Assembly: GCA_018993155.1 (NCBI GenBank)
Contig: JAGKSX010000112.1
Span: forward strand, 23,275 to 87,274
Reading direction: 5' to 3'
Origin: Hydrogenophaga sp.
GTDB taxonomy: Bacteria > Pseudomonadota > Gammaproteobacteria > Burkholderiales > Burkholderiaceae_C
DNA: 64,000 bases
The translations under genes and the position numbers were made by a program. Positions 24,829 to 34,497 of the stretch are shown piece by piece (positions within the stretch are counted from its first letter, which is position 1; every line of letters begins with the position of its first letter). The notes below the pieces were generated by a model. It made no database searches and was not told the DNA's origin. It worked only from the letters and a program-made list of their open reading frames with translations.

Positions 24829-25185
24829 ATGGTCACCAAAGCCAAAAAATCTCCAATGGATTTGCGCGCGCCGCGCAAGCGCAGCGCTTCCCTCACCTTT
24901 TCCTACGACGCGTCGCACCGGGTTCGCGTGCTCACCCAAAGGGCATCGACCCAGATCGGCCAGCTGCGCCAGCTGATGCCGCTTTACCAACGCACCGAGC
25001 GCATCCTCATGCCCGAAGGCCTCAAACGCATGCGCGACACCTCGGGCATCCCGGCCGCGCAAATGGAAGCGGGCGCGATGCTGTACGCGCTCAACCACGA
25101 GCTGGTGCTGTTCATGAACGGGCTCACGGACACCGTCGCGGCGCTGCAGGCCTATGTCGAGGACGCGTCCGGGTCGGACGACTGA
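24829..25185 (+). CDS. Small helical protein, paralogue B
   Basis: 118 residues, homologous to paralogue A but without the latter's C-terminal tail. Predicted helices carry LRQLMPLYQRTER and LYALNHELVLFMNGLTDTVAAL. The N-terminus is basic (MVTKAKKSPMDLRAPRKR), and no secretion or membrane signal is present. The ATG at 24829 is preferred to one ten codons upstream because GGGAGG lies directly before it and both paralogues then begin with Met-small-Thr-Lys. Function unknown; a nucleic-acid or protein-binding role would fit the basic tail. Confidence 0.68.
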   Translation: MVTKAKKSPMDLRAPRKRSASLTFSYDASHRVRVLTQRASTQIGQLRQLMPLYQRTERILMPEGLKRMRDTSGIPAAQMEAGAMLYALNHELVLFMNGLTDTVAALQAYVEDASGSDD

Positions 25186-25299
25186 GACGGGGTCTTCGAT
25201 GGCCTGGAGCGGGAACGCCTGTCGGCTGCTGGCACAGCAGTTGCTAACACCCTGAGCCAGAGAGGCGCTGTGCCCGACACCGCACACCGCCAGCCTTGA

Positions 25300-25475
25300 A
25301 GACCGCTAGGGTTCCGGGCGCCGCGCAGTTGACCACCAACTGAAAGACAGACACGCGGCGCTGTCTGGTCCGAGAGCGGTCGGCCACGATCGTGTGGCTC
25401 CACGGAGGGACAAAAGCCCGGGAGACGCTGCTGCGCGCTGTGAAGCGCAAGCACGACGCCTCTCCGCTTTTGTTT
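25300..25475 (+). promoter_or_regulatory. Guanidine-I (ykkC) riboswitch with downstream terminator
   Basis: The strongly conserved guanidine-I aptamer elements appear in order: CTAGGGTTCCG (25306-25316), TGGTCCGAGAG (about 25365-25375), and CACGGAGGGACAAAAGCCCG followed by GGAGA (25401-25425). Beyond it, GGAGACG can pair with CGCCTCTCC (25457-25465) ahead of TTTTGTTT (25468-25475), giving a terminator that competes with the aptamer. Family knowledge: guanidinium binding turns the downstream genes on. The 308-base gap between 25,185 and the permease gene is mostly occupied by this element. Recognition is from memory of the consensus; no covariance model was run. Confidence 0.9.
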
Positions 25476-25493
25476 CCCCGTTCAGGAGCCCGC

Positions 25494-26348
25494 ATGTCTT
25501 CCTCGCCACCCGCCATCGAGATCCGCGCGCCGCAAGCCGGCGCCCGGCGCCGCCGCACCCACCGCCTCTGGACGGTGCGTGCGCCCATCGCCCGGCGCAC
25601 CTATTGGGTGCTTGCGCTCATCGGCCTGTTCACCCCTTTGGTGCTCTGGGCGGTGCTGGCGGCCTTCGGCGGGCTGGACCCGGTGTTTCTCCCCGCCCCG
25701 CTGCAGGTGCTGACCAAGACCTGGACCTGGCTCACCGAAACCGGCCTGCTCGATGACATGGGCATCAGCATCTACCGCGTGGTCACGGGCTTTCTGCTCT
25801 CGGCGGTGATCGCGCTGCCTCTGGGTCTGTTCATCGGCTCGTACCGCGCGGTGCAGGCGCTGCTGGAGCCGCTGACGGATTTCATCCGCTACATGCCGGC
25901 GGTGGCCTTCATTCCGCTGGTGATGCTGTGGGTGGGCATTGGCGAAGGCTCCAAGATCGCCATCATCTTCATCGGCACCTTCTTCCAGATGGTGCTGATG
26001 GTGGCCGAGGACGTGCGCCGCGTGCCGGCCGCGCAGGTGGAGGCGGCGCAGACCATGGGCGCGAACCGCTCGGAGCTGATCGAGAAGGTGATCTTCCCGA
26101 GCGCCAAGCCGGCCTTGCTGGACACGCTGCGCATCACCATGGGCTGGGCCTGGACCTACCTGGTGGTGGCCGAGCTGGTGGCCGCGAACTCGGGCCTGGG
26201 TTACGCGATCCTGCGCGCGCAGCGCTTCCTGCAGACGGACACGATCTTCGCCGGGATCATCGTCATCGGTCTCATCGGGCTGGTGACGGACCAGCTCTTC
26301 CGTTTGGCGCACCGCCGCGCCTTTCCCTGGCTGTACTTGAAGGGCTGA
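25494..26348 (+). CDS. ABC transporter permease (nitrate/taurine/SsuC type) of the guanidine operon
   Basis: 284 residues. A long basic cytoplasmic N-terminus (to about residue 38) is followed by six membrane helices of the BPD_transp_1 fold, with the EAA loop VEAAQTMGANRSELIEKVIFPSAKP. First gene after the guanidine riboswitch; CAGGAG lies seven bases before the ATG. In guanidine carboxylase operons of other bacteria such an ABC system is presumed to import guanidine or a derivative. Remarkably, no periplasmic binding protein is encoded anywhere in this operon. Confidence 0.88.
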   Translation: MSSSPPAIEIRAPQAGARRRRTHRLWTVRAPIARRTYWVLALIGLFTPLVLWAVLAAFGGLDPVFLPAPLQVLTKTWTWLTETGLLDDMGISIYRVVTGFLLSAVIALPLGLFIGSYRAVQALLEPLTDFIRYMPAVAFIPLVMLWVGIGEGSKIAIIFIGTFFQMVLMVAEDVRRVPAAQVEAAQTMGANRSELIEKVIFPSAKPALLDTLRITMGWAWTYLVVAELVAANSGLGYAILRAQRFLQTDTIFAGIIVIGLIGLVTDQLFRLAHRRAFPWLYLKG

Positions 26349-26352
26349 TGCG

Positions 26353-27207
26353 ATGAGCACCCCACACCCCCACACCCAACCTGTGCCCAAGATCGCGATC
26401 CGCGATGTGTTCAAGCGCTTCGCCGGCGCGCCGGTAAACGCGCTCGAAGGCATCAACCTGGACATCCGCGCCAACGAGTTCGTCACCTTCGTGGGCGCCT
26501 CGGGCTGCGGCAAGTCCACCCTGCTGCGCACCATCGGCGGGCTGGAGGTGCAGACCCGCGGCGACCTGCTGGTGGACGGCCAGGCCGTGACCGGCCCGGG
26601 CATCGACCGCGCCATGGTGTTCCAGCACTACAGCCTGTACCCCTGGATGACGGTGTGCCAGAACATCAAGTTCTGCCGCCAGCTGGCCGCGCACACCGAA
26701 GGTCGCACCTCGTCGGATGTGGAGGCGGCCGACGGCCGGGCCGATGCGCTGTTGCGCCTGATGGGCCTGGAGGCCATGGGCCACGCCTGGCCCAACCAGC
26801 TCTCGGGCGGCATGCAGCAGCGCGTGGCGATCGCGCGCGCGCTGATGGGCCGACCCGACATCGTGCTGATGGACGAACCCTTCGGCGCGCTGGACGCGCA
26901 GACGCGCGAGGTGATGCACGACCTGATCCGCTACGTGCACAGGCTGGAGAAGGCCACCATCGTGTTCGTGACGCACGACGTGGAGGAAGCGCTGTACCTG
27001 GGTGGTCGCGTGGTGCTGATGGCGCCACGCCCGGGGCGCATCGACACCGTCTACGAGGTGCCCTTTGGCGACCAGCGCACGCAGGACCTGAAGCACGCGC
27101 CGGAGTTCGTGCGCCTCAAGCGCGACATCCTGGACCGCATCCGCGAGACCTCGGGCATGAAGACCGACCTGGAGCAGCTCCAGCGCATGACGGGCGCCCC
27201 CGTTTGA
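26353..27207 (+). CDS. ABC transporter ATP-binding protein (SsuB/NrtD type) of the guanidine operon
   Basis: 284 residues. Walker A GASGCGKST (near 48-56), Q-loop VFQHYSLYPW, signature LSGGMQQR, Walker B IVLMDEPFGALD, His switch VTHDVEEAL. It starts four bases after the permease stop. Its C-terminal 50 residues (DLKHAPEFVRLKRDILDRI) are typical of the nitrate/sulfonate/taurine subfamily. It provides energy for uptake with the permease encoded before it. Confidence 0.9.
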   Translation: MSTPHPHTQPVPKIAIRDVFKRFAGAPVNALEGINLDIRANEFVTFVGASGCGKSTLLRTIGGLEVQTRGDLLVDGQAVTGPGIDRAMVFQHYSLYPWMTVCQNIKFCRQLAAHTEGRTSSDVEAADGRADALLRLMGLEAMGHAWPNQLSGGMQQRVAIARALMGRPDIVLMDEPFGALDAQTREVMHDLIRYVHRLEKATIVFVTHDVEEALYLGGRVVLMAPRPGRIDTVYEVPFGDQRTQDLKHAPEFVRLKRDILDRIRETSGMKTDLEQLQRMTGAPV

Positions 27208-27231
27208 AGCCTTTTTCCGAAGACCCCACAC

Positions 27232-28026
27232 ATGAACCACACCCTCGACGACACCCCGGTGGACGCCCCCGCGTTCTGGCAAGGCTTTCCCGCCCCCACG
27301 CTCGCGGGCGTGGACACCCACCGGGTGATGTGGAGCGAGATCGTGCCCGGCGGCAGCCACTGGGGCTGGCGCATGCCGCGCGGCAGCGCGATCCGCTTCG
27401 TGGCACTGGAGGCCGGCGCGAACGTGAGCCTGGTGCTCTACAGCGCGCAGGAAAAGCTGGAGCGCTACAACATGCCGGACTCGCTCAAGGCCCAGCACAC
27501 GGCGCACTACACGCGCGGCCATGTGCTGATGAGCGACATGGGCCGCAGCATGGCCAGCTTCACGGCAGACAGCCTGGGCTGGCACGACCCGCTGGGCGCA
27601 CTGCTCGACAGCGAGCTGATGCAGCAGAAATACGGCGAGCAGCGCTACGAAGCGCACCGCAATGCCATGCACCGCTCGGGCAAGGACGGGTTGCTGATCG
27701 AGATCGGCAAGCACGGCCTCGGCAAGCGCGACCTGATCGCGCCGGTCAACCTGTTCAGCAAGGTGGGGGTGGACGCACAGGGCCGCTTCGCCTTCGTGCC
27801 GGACCACGCGAAAGCCGGTGACTTCGTGGAGCTGCGCTTCGACATGGACGTGATCGCCGCCATCAGCACCGCGCCGCATGGCCTCGACCCCAAGTCGACC
27901 TATGCACCGAAGAAGGTGGGCCTGGTGGCCTGGCGATGCGGTGCCGCACCGGCCGACGACGTGTGCCGCGCCTTCCGGCCCGAGAACGCGCGCGCCCTGC
28001 ACAACACCGACCTGCTGTACCTGTGA
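27232..28026 (+). CDS. Carboxyguanidine deiminase subunit (DUF1989; urea-carboxylase-associated protein 1)
   Basis: 264 residues of the DUF1989 type. It holds the conserved [21 protein letters not shown] core (split here over residues 51-71), [14 protein letters not shown], a metal-site HRSGKDGL region, GLGKRDLI and VNLF. These proteins were long called urea-carboxylase-associated; published work on the guanidine route identifies the pair as CgdAB, which converts carboxyguanidine to allophanate with release of ammonia. It is followed by its partner after eight bases. I cannot tell from sequence which of the two is the A and which the B subunit. Confidence 0.85.
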   Translation: MNHTLDDTPVDAPAFWQGFPAPTLAGVDTHRVMWSEIVPGGSHWGWRMPRGSAIRFVALEAGANVSLVLYSAQEKLERYNMPDSLKAQHTAHYTRGHVLMSDMGRSMASFTADSLGWHDPLGALLDSELMQQKYGEQRYEAHRNAMHRSGKDGLLIEIGKHGLGKRDLIAPVNLFSKVGVDAQGRFAFVPDHAKAGDFVELRFDMDVIAAISTAPHGLDPKSTYAPKKVGLVAWRCGAAPADDVCRAFRPENARALHNTDLLYL

Positions 28027-28034
28027 GGGAGACG

Positions 28035-28706
28035 ATGACCATGAACACCACCGCCACCGCCATCCGCCTGCAGGAAAGCGCGCTCGACCCCGCGCACGCC
28101 GTGCTCAACCAGCGCCACCCGGCGGGCGAGCCCATCCTGTTCGAGGTGAAGCGCGGGCAGACGCTGCGCATCGTGGACCTGGAAGGCAACCAGGCCGCCG
28201 ACGTGCTGTTCTACAACCGGCACGACCCGGCCGAGCACTACAGCGCCACCGACACCATGCAGCGCCAGGGCGGCATCTACCTCACCACCGGCTCGGTGAT
28301 CCGCAGCAACGACGGCAAGCCCATGCTCACCATCGTGGCCGACACCTGCGGCCGGCACGACACGCTGGGCGGCGCATGCGCGGCCGAGAGCAACACGGTG
28401 CGCTACGCGTTGCAGAAGAAGTACATGCACAGCTGCCGCGACAACTACCTTATCGCCCTTCAGCATGCGGACGTGGGCCTGGGCAAGCGCGACCTGGTGC
28501 CCAACATCAACTTCTTCATGAACGTGCCGGTGACGGCCGAGGGTGCGCTGAGTTTCGAGGACGGCGTGTCCGGCCCCGGCAAGTACGTGGAGATGCGCGC
28601 CGAGATGGATCTGTGGGTGCTGATCAGCAACTGCCCGCAGCTCAACAACCCCTGCAACGCCTACAACCCGACACCCATCCAGCTTCTGGTGTGGGACGCG
28701 GCCTGA
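28035..28706 (+). CDS. Carboxyguanidine deiminase subunit (DUF1989; urea-carboxylase-associated protein 2)
   Basis: 223 residues, the second DUF1989 protein. Motifs: [40 protein letters not shown] with conserved His/Cys that likely bind metal, and [10 protein letters not shown]. It is paralogous to the gene before it, and both are needed in characterised guanidine pathways. The ATG at 28035 follows GAGGGAG; a second ATG six bases downstream is possible. An 83-base gap to the carboxylase gene contains no terminator. Confidence 0.87.
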   Translation: MTMNTTATAIRLQESALDPAHAVLNQRHPAGEPILFEVKRGQTLRIVDLEGNQAADVLFYNRHDPAEHYSATDTMQRQGGIYLTTGSVIRSNDGKPMLTIVADTCGRHDTLGGACAAESNTVRYALQKKYMHSCRDNYLIALQHADVGLGKRDLVPNINFFMNVPVTAEGALSFEDGVSGPGKYVEMRAEMDLWVLISNCPQLNNPCNAYNPTPIQLLVWDAA

Positions 28707-28789
28707 GTCCTCCTTCTGAATCCCATCGCGCCGGGACGGCCCGGAGCGCCAAGACACCTCTGCAGGACGGCCTGCACCCGGAGACCCCC

Positions 28790-31700
28790 ATGTTCAGCAA
28801 GGTTCTGATTGCCAACCGCGGCGCGATTGCCTGCCGCATCATCCGCACCCTGAAGACGCTGGGCGTGCGCAGCGTGGCCGTGTATTCCGAGGCCGACGCC
28901 CAGGCCCGCCACGTGCGCGAGGCCGACGAGGCATACCTGCTCGGCCCGGCCCCGGCGGCCGAGAGCTATCTGCGCGCCGACCGCATCCTGCAGATCGCGC
29001 GGGATTGCGGCGCGCAGGCCATCCACCCGGGCTACGGCTTCCTGTCGGAGAACCCGGCCTTCGCCGAGGCCTGCGAGGCGGCGGGCATCGCTTTCATCGG
29101 CCCCGCGCCGCAGCAGATGCGCGCCTTCGGCCTGAAGCACACGGCGCGCGATCTGGCGCAGTCGCGCGGCGTGCCGCTGCTGCCGGGCTCGGGCCTGCTG
29201 CTCGATGTGGCGCGGGCTGTGGCCGAGGCCGCGCGCATTGGTTACCCGGTGATGCTCAAGAGCACGGCGGGCGGCGGCGGCATCGGCATGCGGCTGGTGT
29301 GGAACGATGCCGAGTTGCGCGATGCGTTCGAGTCGGTGGGGCGGCTGGCGCAGGCGAACTTCAAGGACGCGGGCCTGTTTCTGGAGAAGTACGTGGAGCA
29401 GGCGCGGCACATCGAGGTGCAGGTGTTCGGCGATGGCGCGGGCGGGGTGATCGCGCTGGGCGAGCGCGACTGTTCGGTGCAGCGGCGCAACCAGAAGGTG
29501 ATCGAAGAAACCCCGGCGCCCGGCCTGAGCGGCTCGCAGCGCACCGAGCTGCACGCCACCGCCGTGCGGCTGGCGCAGGCGGTGAACTACCGCTCGGCCG
29601 GCACGGTGGAGTTCGTGTACGACGCAGCGAGCGGGGCCTTCCATTTCCTGGAGGTGAACACGCGCCTGCAGGTGGAGCACGGCGTGACCGAGCAGGTGTG
29701 CGGCGTGGACCTGGTGGCCTGGATGCTGCAGCTCGCGGCAGGCGACCTGCCGCCGCTGGCTTCGCTGCAGCCGGTGCCGCGGGGCGCGTCCATCCAGGTG
29801 CGGCTGTACGCCGAAGACCCGGCGAAGAATTTCCAGCCCAGCGCGGGCCTGTTGACCGATGTGGTGTTCCCGTCGCGTGCGCGGGTGGACAGCTGGGTGG
29901 AGCGCGGCACCGAGGTGCCGGCCTGGTACGACCCCATGCTGGCCAAGCTGATCGTGACCGCCGACACGCGCGAGCAGGCCCTGCTGCAGCTGGAAGACGC
30001 GCTGGACGCCACGCGCCTGGCTGGCATCGAGACCAACCTGGGCTACCTGCGCCAGGTGGTTCGAGACCCGGTGTTCCGCGAAGGCCGGCAGGTCACGCGC
30101 TTTCTCTCCACCTTCGAGTTCAGGCCGCGCACCATCGACGTGCTGGAGCCCGGCGTGCAGACCTCGGTGCAGGACTGGCCGGGCCGCCAGGGCTACTGGG
30201 CCGTGGGCGTGCCGCCGAGCGGGCCGATGGACGCGCACGCGCACCGCATGGCCAACCAGCTGGTGGGTAACGCGAGCGATGCGGCGGCGCTGGAGATCAC
30301 GCTGGCCGGGCCCACGCTGCGCTTCAACGTGGCCACCGTGGTGGCGGTGACGGGCGCGCCCGCGAAGCTCACCCTCAACGGGCAGCCCGTGGCCATGTGG
30401 CAGGCCCTGGCCGTGCCGGCGGGCGCCACGCTGGCCATGGGCCGCTGCGAGACCGGCGTGCGGCTCGCGCTGGCCGTGGCCGGCGGGCTGGACGTGCCGC
30501 TGTACCTGGGCAGCCGCAGCACTTTCACGCTGGGCCAGTTCGGCGGCCACGCGGGGCGGCACCTGCGCACGGGCGATGTGCTGCACCTGGCGGACGCACC
30601 GGCTTCGGTCGAGGCACAAACCATGAGCGAGTACGTGTACGCACCCGAGTACACGAACCACTGGGACATCGACGTGCTCTACGGCCCGCACGGCGCGCCG
30701 GACTTCTTCACGCAGGAAGACATCGCGATGTTCTTCGGCACCGACTGGAAGGTGCACCACAACAGCAGCCGCACCGGCGTGCGCCTGATCGGCCCCAAGC
30801 CGCAGTGGGCGCGCAGCGACGGCGGCGAGGCCGGGCTGCACCCGTCGAACATCCACGACAACGCCTACGCGATCGGTGCGATCGACTTCACCGGCGACAT
30901 GCCGGTGATCCTCGGGCCCGACGGCCCGAGCCTGGGCGGCTTCGTCTGCCCGGCCGTGGTGCTGCACGACGAGCTGTGGAAGCTGGGCCAGTTGCGGCCC
31001 GGTGACACAGTGCACTTTCACCGGCGCGCGGGCTCGCCGGCGAGCCCCATTCTGGACGACCGCGCGGCCGAGGGCGAGCGCCCGCGCCGCGTGGTGCGGC
31101 AGGCGGGCGACCGCTACGTGCTGATCGAGTTCGGCCCGCTCACGCTGGACCTGGAGTTGCGCATGCGCGTGCAGGCCCTGCTGGAGGGTCTGAAACGCAA
31201 GCACCTGGACGGCGTGATCGACCTCACCCCGGGCATCCGCTCGCTGCAGGTGCACTTCGACCCCGCGCGCTTGCCGCGCGAGCGGCTGCTGCACGTGATC
31301 GCCGAGGTGGACGACGCGCTGCCACCGGTGGACGAGATGGTGGTGCCCTCGCGCACCGTCGTTCTGCCGCTCTCGTGGGACGACCCGCAGACGAAGCTGG
31401 CGATCGAGAAGTACATGCAGTCGGTGCGGCCGGATGCGCCCTGGTGCCCGAGCAACATCGAGTTCATCCGCCGCATCAACGGGCTGGACTCGATCGACGA
31501 TGTGTTCAAGATCGTGTTCGACGCGCGCTACCTCGTGCTGGGCCTGGGCGACGTGTACCTGGGCGCGCCGGTGGCCACGCCGCTGGACCCGCGGCACCGC
31601 CTGGTGACCACCAAGTACAACCCCGCGCGCACCTGGACGCCAGAGAACGCCGTGGGCATCGGCGGCGCCTACCTCTGCGTGTACGGCATGGAAGGCCCCG

Positions 31701-32317
31701 GGGGCTACCAGTTCGTGGGCCGCACGCTGCAGATGTGGAACCGCTGGCGGCACGGCACGCCGGGCACGCCGTTCGAGCAGCCCTGGCTGCTGCGCTTCTT
31801 CGACCAGATCCGCTTCGAGCCGGTGAGCGAGGACGCGCTGAAGGACATCCGCGCGCGCTTCCCGCACGGCGGTTACGCGCTGCGCACGGAAGACGGCTCG
31901 TTCAGCCTGAAGGACTACCGGCGCTTCCTGGCCGAGAACGACGACGCCGTGAGCGCGTTCAAGGCCAAGCAGCAGGCCGCGTTCGAGGCCGAACGTGAGC
32001 GCTGGGCCGCCGCCGGCCAGGTGGACTACGCCAGCGAAGCCGATGTGGCCGCCGCCGGCGTGGAGGCCGAGATCGACCTGCCCGAAGGCGGCCGTGCGCT
32101 GGCCACCAGCGTGCCGGGCAACGTGTGGAAGGTGGCCGTGAGCGTGGGTCAGCAGGTGCGTGCCGGCGATGTGCTGCTGGTCATCGAGTCCATGAAGATG
32201 GAGTTCAACCTGCTCGCGCCGGCCAACGCCACGGTGCACAGCCTGATGTGCGCGCAGGGCGGCGCAGTGGCGGCCGGCCAGAACGTGCTGGTGCTGATCG
32301 ACGAAGCCACCGCTTGA
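28790..32317 (+). CDS. Biotin-dependent guanidine (urea) carboxylase
   Basis: 1,175 residues, full length for the family. Domain order: biotin carboxylase (1 to about 450; [39 protein letters not shown]), the AHS2/KipA-like half (about 465-770), AHS1/KipI-like half (about 790-1010), and a biotinyl domain with the biotin-accepting Lys1136 in ESMKME. It carboxylates its substrate with ATP and bicarbonate. Homologues were annotated as urea carboxylase; behind a guanidine-I riboswitch and next to two DUF1989 genes, guanidine is the expected substrate, giving carboxyguanidine. The start follows GGAG by eight bases. There is no sign of fusion to allophanate hydrolase, which is separate here. Confidence 0.93.
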   Translation: MFSKVLIANRGAIACRIIRTLKTLGVRSVAVYSEADAQARHVREADEAYLLGPAPAAESYLRADRILQIARDCGAQAIHPGYGFLSENPAFAEACEAAGIAFIGPAPQQMRAFGLKHTARDLAQSRGVPLLPGSGLLLDVARAVAEAARIGYPVMLKSTAGGGGIGMRLVWNDAELRDAFESVGRLAQANFKDAGLFLEKYVEQARHIEVQVFGDGAGGVIALGERDCSVQRRNQKVIEETPAPGLSGSQRTELHATAVRLAQAVNYRSAGTVEFVYDAASGAFHFLEVNTRLQVEHGVTEQVCGVDLVAWMLQLAAGDLPPLASLQPVPRGASIQVRLYAEDPAKNFQPSAGLLTDVVFPSRARVDSWVERGTEVPAWYDPMLAKLIVTADTREQALLQLEDALDATRLAGIETNLGYLRQVVRDPVFREGRQVTRFLSTFEFRPRTIDVLEPGVQTSVQDWPGRQGYWAVGVPPSGPMDAHAHRMANQLVGNASDAAALEITLAGPTLRFNVATVVAVTGAPAKLTLNGQPVAMWQALAVPAGATLAMGRCETGVRLALAVAGGLDVPLYLGSRSTFTLGQFGGHAGRHLRTGDVLHLADAPASVEAQTMSEYVYAPEYTNHWDIDVLYGPHGAPDFFTQEDIAMFFGTDWKVHHNSSRTGVRLIGPKPQWARSDGGEAGLHPSNIHDNAYAIGAIDFTGDMPVILGPDGPSLGGFVCPAVVLHDELWKLGQLRPGDTVHFHRRAGSPASPILDDRAAEGERPRRVVRQAGDRYVLIEFGPLTLDLELRMRVQALLEGLKRKHLDGVIDLTPGIRSLQVHFDPARLPRERLLHVIAEVDDALPPVDEMVVPSRTVVLPLSWDDPQTKLAIEKYMQSVRPDAPWCPSNIEFIRRINGLDSIDDVFKIVFDARYLVLGLGDVYLGAPVATPLDPRHRLVTTKYNPARTWTPENAVGIGGAYLCVYGMEGPGGYQFVGRTLQMWNRWRHGTPGTPFEQPWLLRFFDQIRFEPVSEDALKDIRARFPHGGYALRTEDGSFSLKDYRRFLAENDDAVSAFKAKQQAAFEAERERWAAAGQVDYASEADVAAAGVEAEIDLPEGGRALATSVPGNVWKVAVSVGQQVRAGDVLLVIESMKMEFNLLAPANATVHSLMCAQGGAVAAGQNVLVLIDEATA

Positions 32318-32349
32318 ACCCCTTCCAGAAATTCCCGGAGATTCCCGCC

Positions 32350-34191
32350 ATGTCATTGAGCCAACTGTCCTTCGATATCGCCAGCCTGCAAGCCGCTTAC
32401 CGCGAAGGCACCGCCAGCGTGCGCGAGGTGATCGCCGAAGCCTTGCGCCGCAGCGCGGCCGACACGCACCACGCCTACATTCATGTGCTGAGCGAGGCCG
32501 AGGTCGAGCCCTACCTCGCGCGCCTGGACGGCGTGGACCCGGCCAGCCTGCCGCTGTACGGCGTGCCCTTCGCGATCAAGGACAACATCGACCTCGCGCA
32601 CGTGCCCACCACCGCCGCCTGCCCCGAATTCGCCTACATGCCGCAAGACAGCGCCTTCGTGGTGCGCCAGCTGATCGCGGCCGGCGCGGTGCCGGTGGGC
32701 AAGACCAACCTGGACCAGTTCGCCACCGGCCTGAACGGCACGCGCTCGCCATATGGCGCGTGCCAGAACCCACACAACCCGGCCTTCATCTCGGGCGGTT
32801 CCAGCTCGGGCTCGGGCGTGGCCGTGGCCAAGGGCTGTGTGACGTTCGCACTGGGCACCGACACCGCAGGTTCGGGCCGCGTGCCGGCATCGTTCAACGG
32901 GCTGATCGGCCTCAAGCCCACGCTGGGCCTGCTCTCGGCCTGGGGCGTGCTGCCGGCCTGCCGCTCGGTGGAGACGCCCTCCATCCTCGCGCTCACGGCC
33001 GGCGACGCGCAGGCCGTGCTGGGCGTGGCGGCGGCATTCGACGAGGCCGATGCCTACAGCCGGCCCGCGCAGCCACTGGGTGTGGACTTCTCGACCGGGC
33101 CGTTCCGCTTCGGTGTGCCGCGCGACGAGGACCTGGACTTCTTCGGCAACGAGGCGGCGGCTGCGCTGTTCGCCAACGCGGTCAGGCGCCTCGAATCGCT
33201 CGGCGGAACGGCTGTCACCATCGACCTCACGCCTTTCCTGGACGTGGCGAAGCTGCTCTACGAAGGCCCCTGGGTGGCCGAGCGCTATGTGGCCATCCAG
33301 GGCTTCATCGACGCGCAGCCCGAGGCGGTGTTCCCGCCGGTGCGCAGCATCATCGAAGGCGGACGCGGCAAGACCGCCGCCGAGGCCTTCGCGGGCGCCT
33401 ACAAGCTCAAGGCGCTGCGCCGCGTGTGCGACCGCGTGTGGAACGAGGTGGACTGCCTGCTCACGCCCACGGCCGGCACCGTCTACCGCATCGCAGAGAT
33501 GCAGGCCGACCCGATCCGCCTCAACGCCAACCTGGGCCGCTACACCAACTTCGTGAACCTGCTGGACCAATGCGCGGTGGCGGTACCGGCCGGCGTGCTG
33601 GCCAGCGGTGACGCGAAAGGCCTGCCCTGGGGGGTGACCTTGGGAGCGCCTGCGCACAAGGACCTGGCCCTGCTGCGGCTGGCCGATCGTTTTCATCGCG
33701 CGCTCGGTGGTTCGTTGGGTGCAACGGACACCGATGTGTCGGCCACACCGGCCTGCGTGGGCCTGCCCGGCGGCGAGGTGGGCGCGGCCGGCTCGGGCAC
33801 GGTGCGCGTGGCGGTGTGTGGCGCGCACCTCTCGGGCCTGCCGCTGAACCACCAGTTGACCTCGCGTGGCGCGCGGCTCGTGGACAGCCCGGCCTCCGCA
33901 CCCGAGTACCGCTTCTACGCTCTGGCCGGTGGGCCGGTGCAGCGGCCCGGCATGGTGCGCGTGGTCGAGGGCGGTGCGGCCATCGCCTTGGAGGTGTGGG
34001 ACGTGCCCAGCGCCCTCTTCGGCAGCTTCGTGGCTGGCATTCCCGCGCCGCTGGGCATCGGCAAGGTGAAGCTGGCCGACGGCAGCGAGGTGCCGGGTTT
34101 CATCTGCGAGGGCCTGGGCATCGCGGGCGCGACCGACATCACCTCGTTCGGCGGTTGGCGCGCCTGGCTGGCGGCGGGTTCGCCTCGCTGA
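32350..34191 (+). CDS. atzF: Allophanate hydrolase (AtzF type)
   Basis: 613 residues. N-terminal amidase-signature domain (1 to about 455) with the Ser-cisSer-Lys triad at K77 (FAIKDNID), S151 (GGSSSGS) and S175 (TAGSGR), the same spacing as in AtzF; the C-terminal domain (about 475-613) carries the AtzF_C fold. It hydrolyses allophanate to carbon dioxide and ammonia, the last step of both guanidine carboxylation and biuret/urea-amidolyase routes. It ends the riboswitch-controlled operon, 32 bases after the carboxylase stop. It could also consume allophanate made by the biuret-hydrolase-like enzyme at 3,288. Confidence 0.93.
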   Translation: MSLSQLSFDIASLQAAYREGTASVREVIAEALRRSAADTHHAYIHVLSEAEVEPYLARLDGVDPASLPLYGVPFAIKDNIDLAHVPTTAACPEFAYMPQDSAFVVRQLIAAGAVPVGKTNLDQFATGLNGTRSPYGACQNPHNPAFISGGSSSGSGVAVAKGCVTFALGTDTAGSGRVPASFNGLIGLKPTLGLLSAWGVLPACRSVETPSILALTAGDAQAVLGVAAAFDEADAYSRPAQPLGVDFSTGPFRFGVPRDEDLDFFGNEAAAALFANAVRRLESLGGTAVTIDLTPFLDVAKLLYEGPWVAERYVAIQGFIDAQPEAVFPPVRSIIEGGRGKTAAEAFAGAYKLKALRRVCDRVWNEVDCLLTPTAGTVYRIAEMQADPIRLNANLGRYTNFVNLLDQCAVAVPAGVLASGDAKGLPWGVTLGAPAHKDLALLRLADRFHRALGGSLGATDTDVSATPACVGLPGGEVGAAGSGTVRVAVCGAHLSGLPLNHQLTSRGARLVDSPASAPEYRFYALAGGPVQRPGMVRVVEGGAAIALEVWDVPSALFGSFVAGIPAPLGIGKVKLADGSEVPGFICEGLGIAGATDITSFGGWRAWLAAGSPR

Positions 34192-34497
34192 ACCTGCGCG
34201 GCATCTTTCGCTTGAACAGAACACCCGGACACGGCAGGACACGGCACCCACGCGGCAGGACCTGGGAAACCGGCCGGCGACCGCCATACGGGCCAGGGAT
34301 GGGTTCATTCATTCGAGGCTGCCCGGCTCGCTGTCGCACTATGGCTATTGGCTTCTGACCGGATTGTCCGCCACGGGGAGCGCAGCAATGACTGGCACAT
34401 CCGTGTTGTGGGCAACGAACCATCACGTACGGCCACGCACTGTTCACTGGGTATGCGGGCTCAAACGGGTCCGCAATCCCTTTGACGGATCAGCCTT
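34192..34497. other. 306-base intergenic region
   Basis: No open reading frame with coding character is visible on either strand. It holds no recognisable terminator after the allophanate hydrolase gene. The base composition drops towards its right end, at the border of the low-GC orphan gene. The only element noted is the promoter-like sequence at 34416-34441, annotated separately. Confidence 0.6.
34416..34441 (+). promoter_or_regulatory. Promoter-like element shared with the gene at 16,731 (ECF-sigma/hrp-box-like)
   Basis: CGAACC at 34416-34421, 15 bases, then GCACT at 34437-34441. It agrees with 16671-16696 at 19 of 26 positions by eye: CGAACCATC, ACGGC, C and CACT all at the same offsets, with the differences confined to the spacer and one -10-like base. 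It lies 57 bases upstream of the GTG at 34498. Confidence 0.4.

Noticed and set aside
28661-32356. A 1,231-codon minus-strand frame opposite the carboxylase
   Set aside because: The translation is rich in His, Ala, Gln and Arg with no domain; the plus-strand frame has a complete biotin carboxylase.
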